A DNA stretch of 64,000 nt from Fragilaria crotonensis (taxonomy: Eukaryota; Bacillariophyta; Fragilariophyceae; Fragilariales; Fragilariaceae): positions 60,804-124,803 of the forward strand of contig JAKSYS010000096.1 in NCBI GenBank assembly GCA_022925895.1, in the 5' to 3' direction. Every line of letters begins with the position of its first letter. The first letter of the stretch is position 1. The notes beneath the pieces are model-generated. The model had not been told where the DNA came from and did no database searches. It worked only from the letters and a program-made list of their open reading frames with translations. This document shows positions 21,647 to 35,100 of the stretch, piece by piece. The position numbers were made by a program, and so were the translations under genes.

Positions 21647-24600
21647 TGATTCAAGGCCTGCCTTGGATCGAAATCCTCTCCTTCCCGCGATGGATAAAAC
21701 ACACTCGGACCTCCCCGAGAAGCGAAAAAGCGGTCGCGGCCAGCGCCTGGCATTCCCACTGTGGCCACGGTAGATACTTCTACAGCAATCGGCTGTGTGC
21801 TGTACCCGTTTCTGCCTAGAACGTCACACAACCGACCGAGAATACCAGTCCTCGGAATAACGCGAAATGGGTCCACACGATCGGCTTCCTCTTGCATAGT
21901 GTTGTGGGCAAACAGATACGTCTTGGTGGCGAATGTGTAGTTGTATTTGTCTGATGGAGTGTTCAGAACGCCGGTATTGGCGAAGAAAGCCAAATCAGCT
22001 TCCTTATACAATCGTTCCACGATCTCCAGATCTTGGTGGATCGCAAACTGACTACAGGGCTGACCACTGGCGTCGACGACTCGAGAACGCTCGCTGTCGG
22101 TGAAGGCGAGAGTTGACCGCTCGGAATTGTACTGGTCAAGTAGCGTCATATCGTTAACATTCTTCTGGGAGCACGTGTGTGGGACGAGCACGTTAAAAGA
22201 ATCAACTCCGCCTTCAAGGAGCACATACACCAACGCTTTGTACGATGTGGAGTTGGAGGTTGAGACTGTCGTCTCTAGTTGTGGGCGTGCCAATCCACTA
22301 CTAGCGCTGGATATGCCGGTGCTGTGAAACTCCGGTGTGAGTACCATCAGCTGCTGAGCCTTCATGATTGCCGCAGTAAGATTTGCTTCTTCTTTCATAG
22401 CTTGCTTGATGATTTCTCGACTCTCGATCGGAAGTCTCCCCGCCGTCAGCAAAGTTGCCAGCTCCGTCGTGATTGAATCAGTTGAGTTCAAGTTGGATGG
22501 TGTCCATCGCAGTGTACCACCACATCTTTCGTCATCACCGCTGACAACGTAATCATCGCAGTAGGAATTAATGCCAACAGCCAAGCCACCGAAACACGAA
22601 GTAAAGCCATATCGGATCAATGACAATAAGCCGTTCAACGTTTCAATCACTCGTGGTCCGGTCAGAACTTGGGCTTCTGGTGAAACCAGAGATGCTGAGC
22701 CAATAACACCTGCCGGTCGATACTCCGGTAGGAAGAACGAAAACACATTGGGGATTTGGTGCGCCATTTGGCCAATCCTGGACCCGATATCCATGCTAAA
22801 TTCAACGAATGGAACATTTTCGAACAGTCCGAATTCCAGAGCTTTCATCAATCCAATCACCTTCATGAATGGCTCCTTTAGAGAGCCATATGATGGGTCC
22901 AAATCCAACTGCACGTTTCGTGCTTCGCGATGCAACAGAACGCAGGCGATCGTCGAAGCGAGATCACCATACTGGCCTGAACCATACTCAATCGTCGTTT
23001 CATCAGTGGTGAACACGTAGGATCCAGTGCGGAAGGCCGTGCCTATAGCCTCCACATACGCGGGAGAGGGGTTTGAAATACCAAACCTCTGCGCAAAGCG
23101 GATCGCAAGGAATGGAGCTGTGTTCGGGTGGTAAAAGTAGTGATCTAGGGCAGCATCTGTCTCTTGGTGAGCTTCTCGCGGTTCCGCTTCTGTCAGGCTG
23201 ATGAAATGCACAGGATTCCTGAAAGAGAGCTGAGCGCCAGAGACACTAACTTTCGAGTGCACGTTCTTCCTCATCTGGCGCACTCCAATGTCATTGACAA
23301 CGGAGAAGATAGACTCTGAGGAAAGCTTCCCGCTGTCATCCATGGCATACCAATCAACACCGTCGTAGGAACCAGTAGGTTGCAAGACACCGTACAAGCT
23401 CGGGTTAAACGCTCCAATTCGCAGCGAGCTCAAAATTTCTTCTCTACTTGGCATAGCACCGTCATAGTAAGCCTGCTCGTCGGATACGACAACGTCGCAA
23501 ACGCACATTCCATCGCTGGTTGAATTACACGCAGCTGTTGCGTTGCAACTTTCAATTAGACCATTCACATCTCTAGACCAATCCACACGGAAAAAGGTCT
23601 TGCTATCTTCTCGAACAAAGTCATTTATCTCCTCGCTGTATACACCGAACGGTGCGTGCACGATAGCCACATATCCCTCCGTGTTGATCTTGGCACGAAT
23701 GGAGCATCCTTCGTCCGTCCAGGAATGTGCATAGTTGAGACAGTAGCTACCAATATTCGGATCGTTTGCATCGCACGACGGGCGAGTAAGGCGAGTGCAT
23801 ACATCCTGACCTGCACACCGTTGTTGGGCACTAGAAAAAGTTAGCCGTTCTCCCCAATACTGTTTGGAGGCGACCCGGTCCCAGCAAACGTTAGAACTTA
23901 TTGAAGAACAGCGAACGACCAAATCAATTGCATGCCACATGCGTCGCTACTCACCTCATCTTTCCATTCACTACTACTATTGGTGCAGCATGCAGCCGAG
24001 GCGATTTCAGTTCGAGGGTCGGCGCACGTCACATCCCAGGTTATGGAACGGCGGACTACAGTTTTTGCGTCTCCAAAGAAGCCTTGGTATACACATGGAG
24101 GACGAATGTATTCATAAAAGATCCCATCAGCAACCTCAACTGTTCGAATTGTGTCGATGGTACATTCAACGCCGGAACAAGGCAGGTCCTGGTCAAGTAC
24201 GACTCTGCCCTCAAAGACACACCTGGCTGGATTCAACGACCCACACAGCTTCGCAAACAGGCTCGTATCTCCATTTGGTTCCAAACTGAGACGTTTCGCA
24301 TTGGTTGCTGCTTTCCACTCGGGCGGATCTCCCACCTGGAGGTGGGGACTCGCGGTGGCTCCTAACAATCGATAGACAGCCCCTTGCTTCAAGAAATGTT
24401 TTGACGGCAGGTCAGCACACAGCGGAACGCCGTCGCCTATATAGGTGCGATCCAAGCCCATCTTCGGATACGGGTCCCGAGTGTAGACATTGATGTCCAT
24501 CGGATCGACCCTGTTGTAATTGATTGACTCGATATTGCCCCGCCATGATTGAGGTTGGAATCCAGTCCAGACGCGAGCATACTCGACAATGTCATCGTTC

Positions 24601-27600
24601 GAGTAAACATGGACGGATTCGCCGTCTTCATCAATAATTTGAGTCCCATTGGGATTCAGCTTGGTCAGGCCAGTGGTGAAGAGTTGCATGATTTCACGCG
24701 CATAATTCTCATCTGCGAAGCTCACGGTATCGCTTTGCATCCACACATAAGCAGTTGACAGCGACTCATAGTAGGTGAGCATTTCTGCCATGACTGGGCT
24801 GTAGCTAACTTCCTTGAGAATATCCCGATAATTGCCAAAAGCGTGTCGGACCTGGTTTGCGAAAAACGTATGAGTGTTAGAGAAACGAAGCGTCACGGCA
24901 ATGTAACAAACCAACAGACGTCTTGCAACGTACAAAAATATCGTAGTACACCAACAATTCTTCGGTGACAACGGCGCCATAATCAAGGGAATCGGGTGAG
25001 ACCACAAGTATCTGCGAAAGCGCCCAGGCAACTCGTTGTCGCAACTGATCCGCAGCGGTCAGAGCCACCTGAGTCCACACCATTTCCTTCTGCCTGTAAA
25101 CGGGTCCATTCAGACTTTTAGAAGAGTCTAGTTCGGAAGTAGAATCAAAAGCTCCGCGACCTTGGCTGCCTCCGAGAAACGGTTCATTCCACACCTCGAA
25201 CGGACTTCCGCAAACGACGGTTCCTGTCCTGTCTTCGATCACCACGTCGTCGTTAGAGAACCCAAAAAATGCTGCGGTACTTGGTGTGCGCAACTCAGGT
25301 GGGAGGTCGACATACTGCACAAAGTCTTCGGATCTGCCAAGAAAACTCATTGTGTACTTGTTGCCCGACCAATAGTCCATCGTGTGATTGGAAGGGAATG
25401 TAAGAGTGGTAAGACCAGCGCTAGCAAACTCCTTGATCGGATTCCTGTAGGCAGTATTTCCAGGGTGACCTAGGGTCCACGCCGTAAAGTCAAAGACATT
25501 CATATGGTCAGAGTGGACATGCAACCAACAATTTCCAGCCCCATCCTTCGCTTCGAAGCCCTTCAACGGAAAAACTGGCGATGGGCATTCTTCATCTTGC
25601 CAGTTGTAGATATCCTTTAAAATTGGGTTCGGATCGTCCCCCGGCAGGAGAATTGCGAAGATGCCGGCGACTGTGGCATCCAACGCGTCAGCGGCGCCGG
25701 AGCAGTTGACGGGAATCCACCGAGACACTGTACGCTTTTGACAAGGCGGAGCAAAGCTGTCGTCATCAGTGACCCGAAGTCCGGTAATGGCATAAACGTA
25801 ACGAGTGCCTTCCGCTCCGTACCCAGTGTTCGTATAGATAGTCCTGATAGAGGAAGTATTCAATTGCAATTTCAAGGCATCACTTGTGAGGTTTGTTGGT
25901 CCAACTTCGCAAGCTGTAGGTTCGTTGCTGAGAAGGCAATAATCTTCATTCAAAAAGGTCTGTGGGACGTTGGCGCAGACCGCCGCTTGCTCTGGTTTAA
26001 CAATGTTAAGGGTTTCCCGCACCGAAGCTCCGCCCCCATCCATGGCTGGTGATTCAAGCGTATTTTCCAAGGTCTCCTGGAAGGTAAAAGGTAATGTCGG
26101 TCTTGTGTTAGTAAATCTGACTTGGCATCGCGTCCATCCCTCCAATCGATCGAACTTACAAATCGAGGGTCGTGGATCCAATAGACACCATCAAACAGCG
26201 CGAACACCGGTTGGATTGGATTCCCAGTGGGACCTATATTGGCACATATCGTATCAGACAGTGGAGTTTTCAAAATGATCTCCGGTATTGGTTCAACAGC
26301 TCCCTGATAATGACCCTGAAAGTATTGAGTATCAATGGGACTGGCGGCGCTCGCAGGAATGTTAAGTAGGAGGTTCGGCTCGACGACTCCTGGTTCGAAC
26401 TGCACGATTGGGTTTCCATAGTCAAAGTTGAAGGCAACTTGAACGAAGTTGCCAGGTAAATGGTATTCAATCACGATTGTACCGCCTACGTAGGATGACC
26501 AAAAATAGCAGTAAAACGTAATTGCCGGATTCAATTGTCATCGATGGATCCGAGTAATTCGTGACGGGTCCAGCGACAACTGTTCTCACAAAACCGTCGA
26601 CACTGATCACTGTCCTGTTGCTAGCTTGAATGTCAATAGTTAGATTTTTCCAAAATCCTGATCCGAAAATGCATACCTTCGGTATCTGGCACCGGCCTCG
26701 CAGGGTGAGTGACCATTCCTTGACTGTCGCCACCTCCTCCGCGCATTCAAGCGCTTGCGATAGACTTGTCGGTGAGAAGTGATGGGTACCTCATTTTGTT
26801 GTTTCTGAATCCACTTGGCCATTGCAAGATCCGAGTAATCGCCCTGAAACGACTCGATATCGGCGCGCGTAATGCCAAATGTGGCCTGTTCCAAGAAACG
26901 AGCAATCGTGTCGGAAGCACTCTTGTATACTCGTGGGAAGGATCGGAGTTGGTAGATGGCACCATCTGATAAAGAAGGCAATACTGTCTTACAAGCACTC
27001 GAGCCGGTACAATCAAATTCAACGAGACTAGTAAATGCTCCTGCAGAAACTTCCCAAGGGTTGCCATCATAGGATCGTGCCACAGGTTTGAAGCTTTTCC
27101 CGTCTGCAGCGACCTGAACCAAGGTACAGAGTTGACTTGAAATTGTGAATTGTAAGGTATTGTTGTCGAACTCGACATGGCTCAAATCGACGGAGCTTCC
27201 ATTCCCAGCGTCCGACGCGCAGAAACATGATTCCATGAAGCTGCTGCTTGACATATCGGTCACGGAATTCGGACAAGCACAGCATGGAGTGATGGTTTGA
27301 AGTTCCTCTTGTTGTTGAACTTGTTTCGAAATCATAATGGCTGCGAATATCGCTACTAGCAGCGCGATGACAAGACACAAAACGGCATGGATGATTTGGC
27401 GCCGACTCAATCGAGCGCAACAAGTGGAAAATCTGTGATTCCGGTTGTTGTTGGTATGCATATCATCATCAACTTCATCACCATCACCGAAGTCGTCGTG
27501 GTTGTCGTTAACGATGCTGTTTTCTTCCCAGTCATTGCAACTATAACTGCCTTGAGCGCCTTGGTATTCATGATTATTTCTGCCATTACGATTGCCATTG

Positions 27601-27704
27601 CCGTAACGATCATCGACCGGACGAATCATGTTCTTCAAGAAAATTGTGGGTTTCGCATATTTCGGTCCTGTGTCATGGGCACAGGGGTCGGGGTCATGGG
27701 TCAT
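20866..27704 (-). CDS. Giant membrane-anchored DUF1800-DUF1501 fusion protein
   Basis: Roughly 2,200 residues over several exons. The N-terminus (ATG 27,704) is Asn/Asp-rich and cytoplasmic, followed by one membrane span at about residues 104-126 (IIHAVLCLVIALLVAIFAAI) and a Cys-rich extracytoplasmic start. DUF1800 begins with ARFLEQATFGITRADIESF and continues through AADQLRQRVAWALSQILVVS, HAFGNYRDILKEVSYSP, DENYAREIMQLFTTGL and AQRFGISNPSPAYVEAIG. A lectin-like insert (YWGERLTFSSAQQRCAG) and Cys/N-glycosylation-rich segments are embedded. DUF1501 follows: VYVLLEGGVDSFNVLVPH, FYVRFGGFDHHQ, VITSDFGRT and SDHGWGGHYLAMGG. In bacteria these two families are usually separate adjacent genes of secreted or surface proteins; here they are one polypeptide. 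Introns at 23,860-23,954 and 24,852-24,933 join cleanly. Missing bases near 26,160 and 26,647 account for two other breaks; the joint at about 26,500 is unresolved. Biochemical function is unknown. Confidence 0.85.
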
Positions 27705-28380
27705 GGGTCTTTTCGCTTCTCGTACAACACTGCATTATTTTAGATGTGATCATGCGATCATACGACTACTAGAGTACGTGTGACAACTACTCTGAGTACT
27801 GTTAATGTCGTTATTCCTCTCCAGTAGAACCTGGTACTTGGACTACTCCGTTTCGTGGAAGATATGTTGTACAGTATGATCATGATGCTGCTTCGTTGAT
27901 GGGAGCAAATACCACGACTGTCAGACATGCCTGAACTTCCGTGTAATTTCGATACGTCTATTGACGTGTGAATGTCCCGACGGCACTGCAAAGAACATAA
28001 TAAGAAATGATTTTGGACATTCGGGAATTCGGGCGCTCTTTTAAGTCGCTGCGTCACTGCCTCACTGCGAGCTGGATTGGTGTATCATAGACATTGTGCG
28101 TCTATTACTTGTTGGTACAGCTCTGACATAGAGATAATCCTGGTATCGTGTTGTATTTGTGAAAACTAGTCTCTCGGACTATACGCGATGATCGAGGCAT
28201 TGGAGGGTAATTTCAAACCTGAAACGAAAGAGAGAGAGACAAACCGAATAACGAAGGTTAACTACGTCACCAAGGCGTTATCGGCAATGATGTTAGTATG
28301 CATACCTGTCCACAGCCAGCTCTGGTCAGGGTTTTTTGCATTTTGCTATGGTGCTGGTGACAGCGCTTTTTGAGACTATG
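27705..28380. other. Intergenic upstream of the DUF1800-DUF1501 gene
   Basis: About 680 bases with GTAC/TACTCC words at 27,770-27,880 and no convincing gene. Promoter region of the large minus-strand gene. Confidence 0.45.
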
Positions 28381-29680
<1,300 letters not shown>

Positions 29681-30150
29681 GCTTTCTTTTGTTGGATTCC
29701 GGGTTTCTTTACAAAACTGCTTTGTACTCGTCAGTGCGAACTATCCGGCTTTAACCAAACTGATCGCAAGTTTTATGGGACGATTAGTGTAGGCAGGTCT
29801 AAGGATGATGCTGTCGACAGGCATGGTTCACAGAACTCTCTAACAAAACGAAACTCACCGCGAGTTTAGTATCACACTAATGTTGGAGAGTTTTGTTTCA
29901 GGTAAGTATTAGTCTCGCTTTCACTTTTCATACAGTCATACGACAACTAACAGCCACTTTCTTCGTCGCTAATGTCACATTTACCATCGCTAGGATTTGC
30001 TCGTCCCTATCACCTATGAAGATCACACCCTGTTCTACGATCAATATTCGGAACGTCAACCAGATCTTGCCGCTATCGTCATTGTACAAGGCCGAGACGG
30101 GTTTTACATTCAATATGGGAGTAGACTGCATCATGTCATCACAAAGCCGC
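29681..30150. other. Intergenic, nothing recognised
   Basis: About 470 bases downstream of the membrane protein gene. Short frames without similarity to known proteins. Confidence 0.4.
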
Positions 30151-31459
30151 CTAGGCAGTATCACTGGCAGGCACTACTTCATCAGTGACAGCATCTGAGT
30201 TGGCACTCTCCACTTGGGTATTTCCAAATCTCAGGAGCCGTGTCGAGATGAGGAAAGCGGCTGTACCGAAGACCAGCGACAACAATTCCAAGGGTCGTTT
30301 CTCCTCCCGATTTACAGCCTTGTGAATAACTGTCCAAAATAGATCCACCGACATGACTGTGTGGGTATAATTTGGTGAACAATAAGATGGGAAGCAAGAT
30401 CAAGTGAGTAGCGGCCTTCGCAAGTGCAGAATAGTTGTTGACTCGGTGGTCAAATTGTATCTGAAACGTATTCACCGCGTTCGAACGTGCGACTATCGCA
30501 AACAACATTCATGCAGCCACGATCAATAAGTGAACGCGATTCAAGCATAATAAGTGACATACCTGCCAAATTGGGCCAGTGATGGAGTGTCGAATTAATG
30601 TAGGAAACGAGATGTGCTAGGAGGGCCGAGACACTTAAGACGACAAAGAGTCCCGATCTTCGGCGGCCCTTGCGGATGAGATCGAATTCCCAAGAGCGAT
30701 CTCGTCGCAATGGAAACGATGAAGCTCAAGAGGCCCATGAGAAAACTCCACTGTGTTGTGATGAATTCGTAGCGGAGTTCGCGGAAAAGGAATTCGTAGG
30801 CATTGAAGGCCATGCCATTGTGTTTTTCCAGCAAGAGAGTGCTGCAAGCTAGTGTGGAGATGACGACGACATTCAAACTGAGGAGGACTGACATGAGGCA
30901 CAGACCGTGGTAGAGGCGTGTGAGGACCCATGTGAGGGTCTGGTGGTAGTCATCTTTCACTTTTGGTGTCACGCCCACTTCCTTTGCCAACTTTGCCAGA
31001 CTGAAGAGGGGACGAGAGCGAGGCACCGGCAATCAGTGCTGCAGTGACTCTTTCAGAGTTGAAAAATTGAATCGCTGCTCCCGTGAAGTCGGTGAGTTTA
31101 TCAGCTCCAGCGCTTGGTAGGAGAGCTGCGAGGGCTGTAGGCGTAGTAGCACCGGTCGCTGTTGTTGAAACAGCGACAGTTCTTGATAGGAACGTTGTGG
31201 CAGAGTCAACAGAGAGCCTTGTCCCCAAGGGTACCACGAACCCAACGATAGAGCCCCTCATTCTTGTGTCTAAGCGAGTTCGAATGCTTGCTGCAAGGCA
31301 AAATGGTAACTTGTACTCGGCTCTCAACAGGTCCGAAAAGTACGAAATGTTTGATGATGGATCTTTTTGTTGCAGAATTTCATATCTCATATCTGCGATC
31401 ACAAAACTTAAGAAAGTACTACCAGTGCTACCGTACGCAGACACTCTACTATTTGGCAT
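30151..31459 (-). CDS. Multi-pass membrane protein of unknown function
   Basis: Read as one minus-strand gene. The N-terminal part (about residues 55-160) has an SDLLRAEYKLPFCLAASIRT block and ends QFFNSERVTAALIAGASL. Next comes a soluble link FSLAKLAKEVGVTPKVKDDY, then hydrophobic segments (LYHGLCLMSVLLSLNVVVI, WSFLMGLLSFIVSIATRSLL, SGLFVVLSVSALLAHLVSYI). A 102-bp intron with GT-AG ends at 30,461-30,562 is likely (CAG/GTATGT donor). The last exon has two more hydrophobic stretches (THLILLPILLFTKL, LELLSLVFGTAAFLIS). The frame changes near 31,015, 30,680 and 30,350. No known family is recognised; the pattern of four to five spans fits an integral membrane protein. Confidence 0.6.
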
Positions 31460-31799
31460 TGAGTATTACTGGAATGAATAATTTAGCTTTCTTCGATCCA
31501 GTTTGAAACCGTCATTTGCCGGACCTTCCATCCCACAAAGCATGCATACGTGCTGCTCTACTTGTACTTGTACTATGAACGTCCTCGTACTATGTACTAT
31601 GTCATACAAATTGTACAGTGCTCTGGACAGTATCACCGTGTTCCAGGTACTACAGTATCGTATAATATGGCATGAAATTTGAAAAGTCGCCAGTTCGGGA
31701 GATTTGTGATCTCCGTTGTCTCTACTGGTACTCGTACCAGGTTGCACCGTTAATAGCGTGAGGTATTCGTACATGAGACATGAGCATTTGTGTACTGAT
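31460..31799. other. Intergenic, GTAC-motif rich
   Basis: Presumed promoter of the membrane protein gene. It contains TACTTGTACTTGTACTATG and several TACCAGGT, GTACTATGTACTATG words at 31,560-31,750. No gene. Confidence 0.45.
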
Positions 31800-33360
31800 G
31801 AAGCCAATCAGCAAGCAAAGTGGTGCAAATTGATGAACTAAACTAATTATGAGTGGTTCTGAAGATGCTCCAGAACATCACCAGACAAAATGTTCTGAGG
31901 ATATTGCTGGACCCAAAGATGATCGACATATACATTAACACACCATTGCGCAGAATTGGAGCAAGCAAAGGAGCAAGGTGACAGCTAACCAACAATGGTG
32001 ACAGAGGCAAGACCATTGTGGCAGAAACAAGAAGACATTTGCAGGCTTGCATGGTGTTTTGTAACATACTTGGCGAGGTTGTCTGAGCCTTGATGCCAGA
32101 GAGCAACAACCTACTGCAGCCACACCACTCTGTCACAATCCCATGGAATCTCATGTCCATCACTCTGAACTGCACTGTTATACAGTCTTGTCATTTACAA
32201 TTCCTCTAGCACAGCAGGCATTGTCTGTTTGAATCAGAGTGGTGGGTGGTTGTGGGTGCCCCATGTCAACAAGCATTGTTCGGAAATGCAGGGTCTTTCA
32301 TATCGTAGAACAGGGAGGATTACCCTTGTTGTTATTCTTGACAGGTGAAGGCGCAATGTCAGGAGAGGGCACATCAATGGGGGATGAGAGGGGTGGCTGC
32401 TGCCTCAAGATAAAGAATGGTTTGGATGCCAGAATGCTTCCAAGAACAACGTTCTGAAAATGCCTTTCCATTCACTAACCGTCTTGTAGAAAGGTTGTCT
32501 GGTTCATTCCAAGGCTGGTGTTAACAACAAATTGTTTGCACATCTGCCTGGAGCATTTCTTCTCAGCAGTACAAGTGCATTGCCTGGATGGCAACAATTC
32601 ATTGATTTCCGTAACTTCTCTTCTCCTTTTGGCAAATTGATTTGCCTCCTCCTTTGCAGGAGGGGTGCGGCAATGTTGTGGGGATTCACCTTTTGTTGTT
32701 GTGTTTGTTAAACCCCCCGTCACAGTTCCATTCTTGTGTTTTGTTGACGTGTCAATTGATGCACCTGTTTGTAGACACAAAATCTTCTTCATCTCCATTC
32801 AAATGGGTCGGGAGCACCATTTCTTCTGCACCATCTTCTTCACCTTTTGCAATTCTGGCCCAGAAAGTGTTGGTGGCCTTGCTGCTGGTGTGTTTTGGTG
32901 CAGACAGGAAATCTGAGATAAGTGCCGCAAGACAACAACCCATGTTGTGTTGCCACTTCTTTTGCTTGATCAGACTGTTGCTCCCAAATGAATAGACCAC
33001 TGTCACTGGTGCCAAAATGCCATCATATGTTTTGGCGTACTAGCCAATAAAGTGACGCTGCAAGAATCCAATGCAACACTGGTCAATACCATCTGGCTGA
33101 AGCATGATATGCGGCAATTGCAGTCTCTTCTCTGCCAAGGCTGTTTAGGATTTGCACTTTCCAGAGCCTCAGAACAATGTCTTCCTCAACAAGTGTGCTG
33201 CAAGCATCATGTTGATAACAAGATAGACCACTGCTGTTGGCTTCTACACCAACAATGTCAAAGGTGATACCAGTTGGAAGATGAATGCTCATGGTCAATG
33301 TGTGCCATGTGAGAATGTTATATAAGCATCCCTTGATCATTGCAATATTCCTTTAAATTA
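31800..33360. repeat. CpG-poor block, probable decayed repeat
   Basis: Six CpG were counted in the first 560 bases against about thirty expected for the composition. Minus-strand frames at 32,475-32,798 (with EEANQFAKRRREVTEINELL and CTCTAEKKC) and 33,083-33,340 (with TFDIVGVEANSSGLS) look like fragments of real proteins but match no family I recognise. Interpreted as remnants of mobile DNA. Confidence 0.4.
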
Positions 33361-34109
33361 AATCAAAATCTCTTAATGGGAGCAATTTACGGTAGACACT
33401 AACCTACTGGGGCGTAGCCCTTTCAAGTCCGTCTTGGTTACTAACGCTATCCCTGTCATTACAGAGGAGTAAGCAGACGAGTTAACCCGTACGCTATAAC
33501 AAGAAGCCAGGTCCAATTGGTACTGTATCCCGGATCGCCGTATCGCCCTTTCACAGTTTCCACAGTCTGTAGGTCGTATGTTGCGACACTTACCACGAAA
33601 AAAAGGCCTATTTGCCATGTGAGTTCCCATATGGTACCAGATGTAATTAAGTCCTGTTTTATGTCTATGAATTCCTATGATAAAGAATTACTTCATTACT
33701 GAAGATGTTCCTAGGGAGTCAAATCTGTTATATAAATCGTTCATACCCTTTTGAAGCATCGATTACATTTAATTGCCATCTCACATGGTGGACCACGCGC
33801 CATTTTTCTTCAATTATGGCGCACGCACGGCTCGTGTCCGCCACGGGCGTCGGTGATAGGTGATAGGTGTACTGGGTTACCTATGGTGAGGCCTTCTCGT
33901 CGCCCATCGTCCATCGTCCAGGCAGTTTTTCAGGATCTGTCGTCACGTCTTTTCATTCTAAGCACTCCCTCTCTATGCAGCACTGCGACAAGATCTCTCG
34001 CACACATTTTACTGGTTGCACAGAAATCTGGTTGAAGGACTTGACGTTGACACCGTAACGTGCCTCTGCTGCCATCGCTCACTCTCTCCGTGTGCTCGGA
34101 AATGCAAGT
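33361..34109. other. Intergenic upstream of the bHLH gene
   Basis: No gene recognised. CpG content returns to normal from about 33,780. The 3' part probably holds the promoter and 5' leader of the bHLH gene. Confidence 0.45.
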
Positions 34110-35100
34110 ATGAAGGACGTCACGGCAGACGACGGACCACCGCGACAACGCTCTGATGGTACGTCGGCTCCAGAACAACAAGACCAAGGGGTAAGCGGTC
34201 ATATACACGAACAGGGTCAAGGCGAAATGATGGAACCACCAACTGTAAGTACTCGATCGTGAAGCATTATGGCACCACGCGAAGATGTCAGATTTGCAGA
34301 ATTCCATGCGAATCATCTAAGAATTCCATGCGAATCATCTAACTTTTTGTGTTCTCCTATTCTACCAACGAAACAAGATCGTGTTGTCCCAAAAATCACG
34401 TCCCAAGAAGCGTCGATTGGCGCAGGAGACTGACGATGGTGATCTTGGCGATGCATCTGCTGAAGTTGACGATGACTTTCCATCTGCCAGTGAGTTTTCT
34501 CTCATGAGTCGTTCAGAACGGAAACGACATCGCGAGAAGAAGCGACGCAATCAAGTTAACGCTGGCTTTGACGATTTGAAGGACCTGCTGCTGCGAATCG
34601 ATCCAGAAACGAACGACCGGGGTGACGAGCTTAATCGAGTCGATTTGATCGGTAGAGCGGTCTTGGTCATGAGGAAGCTGATAAATGACAATGAAGCGCT
34701 TCGACGTCAACGGATAGAGCAGGAAAGCAAAGAACGCGTCAACAAACGTGACGACCTTGTGACCATAGCCGTGCCATACTTGGTACCCAAGGAGCATCAC
34801 TATATTCCTCCGGCTCCGCAACCACTTCATCATTCGACGCCGCATCATGCGCCTCCACCGCCACCACAACAACGTCATCATCATCTCCATCCCGATGATC
34901 CACCTCAAGCTTACCATCATCAGCACCAGCACCATCATCAATATCAATATGCTCCTCCGCAGCAGGGACCAACACATGCATCATCGGCAGCATCATCGTC
35001 CGCTCAACATCAGTCGCATCCCGCGTCGCATCACTTTTCATATCACCATCACGAAGGTCCTACTGGGCATCATCCATACTATGGCGATGGATATGCTTGA
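34110..35100 (+). CDS. bHLH transcription factor
   Basis: Two exons give about 285 residues. Exon 1 (34,110-34,244) encodes an acidic/Gln-rich N-terminus. A 133-bp GT-AG intron (34,245-34,377) follows, and exon 2 continues in frame without any correction. The bHLH domain lies at about residues 90-150: basic region SRSERKRHREKKRRNQVN with the H..E..R pattern of E-box binders, helix 1 AGFDDLKDLLLRI, a loop with DRGDEL, and helix 2 NRVDLIGRAVLVMRKLI. It runs into a short helical extension NDNEALRRQRIEQES. No PAS domain follows. The C-terminal 110 residues are His/Pro/Gln-rich and probably disordered, a common activation-domain composition. Likely a nuclear DNA-binding dimer; the targets are not known. 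Confidence 0.9.
34299..34342. repeat. Perfect 22-bp tandem duplication inside the bHLH intron
   Basis: The 22-base unit starting GAATTCCATGCG occurs twice in a row (34,299-34,320 and 34,321-34,342) within the intron, ending about 35 bases before the acceptor. It lengthens the intron without touching the splice sites. Confidence 0.9.

Noticed and set aside
20488-23900. Plus-strand frames of 60-150 codons opposite the large DUF1800-DUF1501 gene
   Set aside because: They overlap conserved minus-strand coding sequence and have no recognisable domains.
26467-26534. 32-base intron to join two DUF1800 pieces
   Set aside because: Far shorter than the 80-135 bp introns supported elsewhere in the window; the joint is left unresolved.
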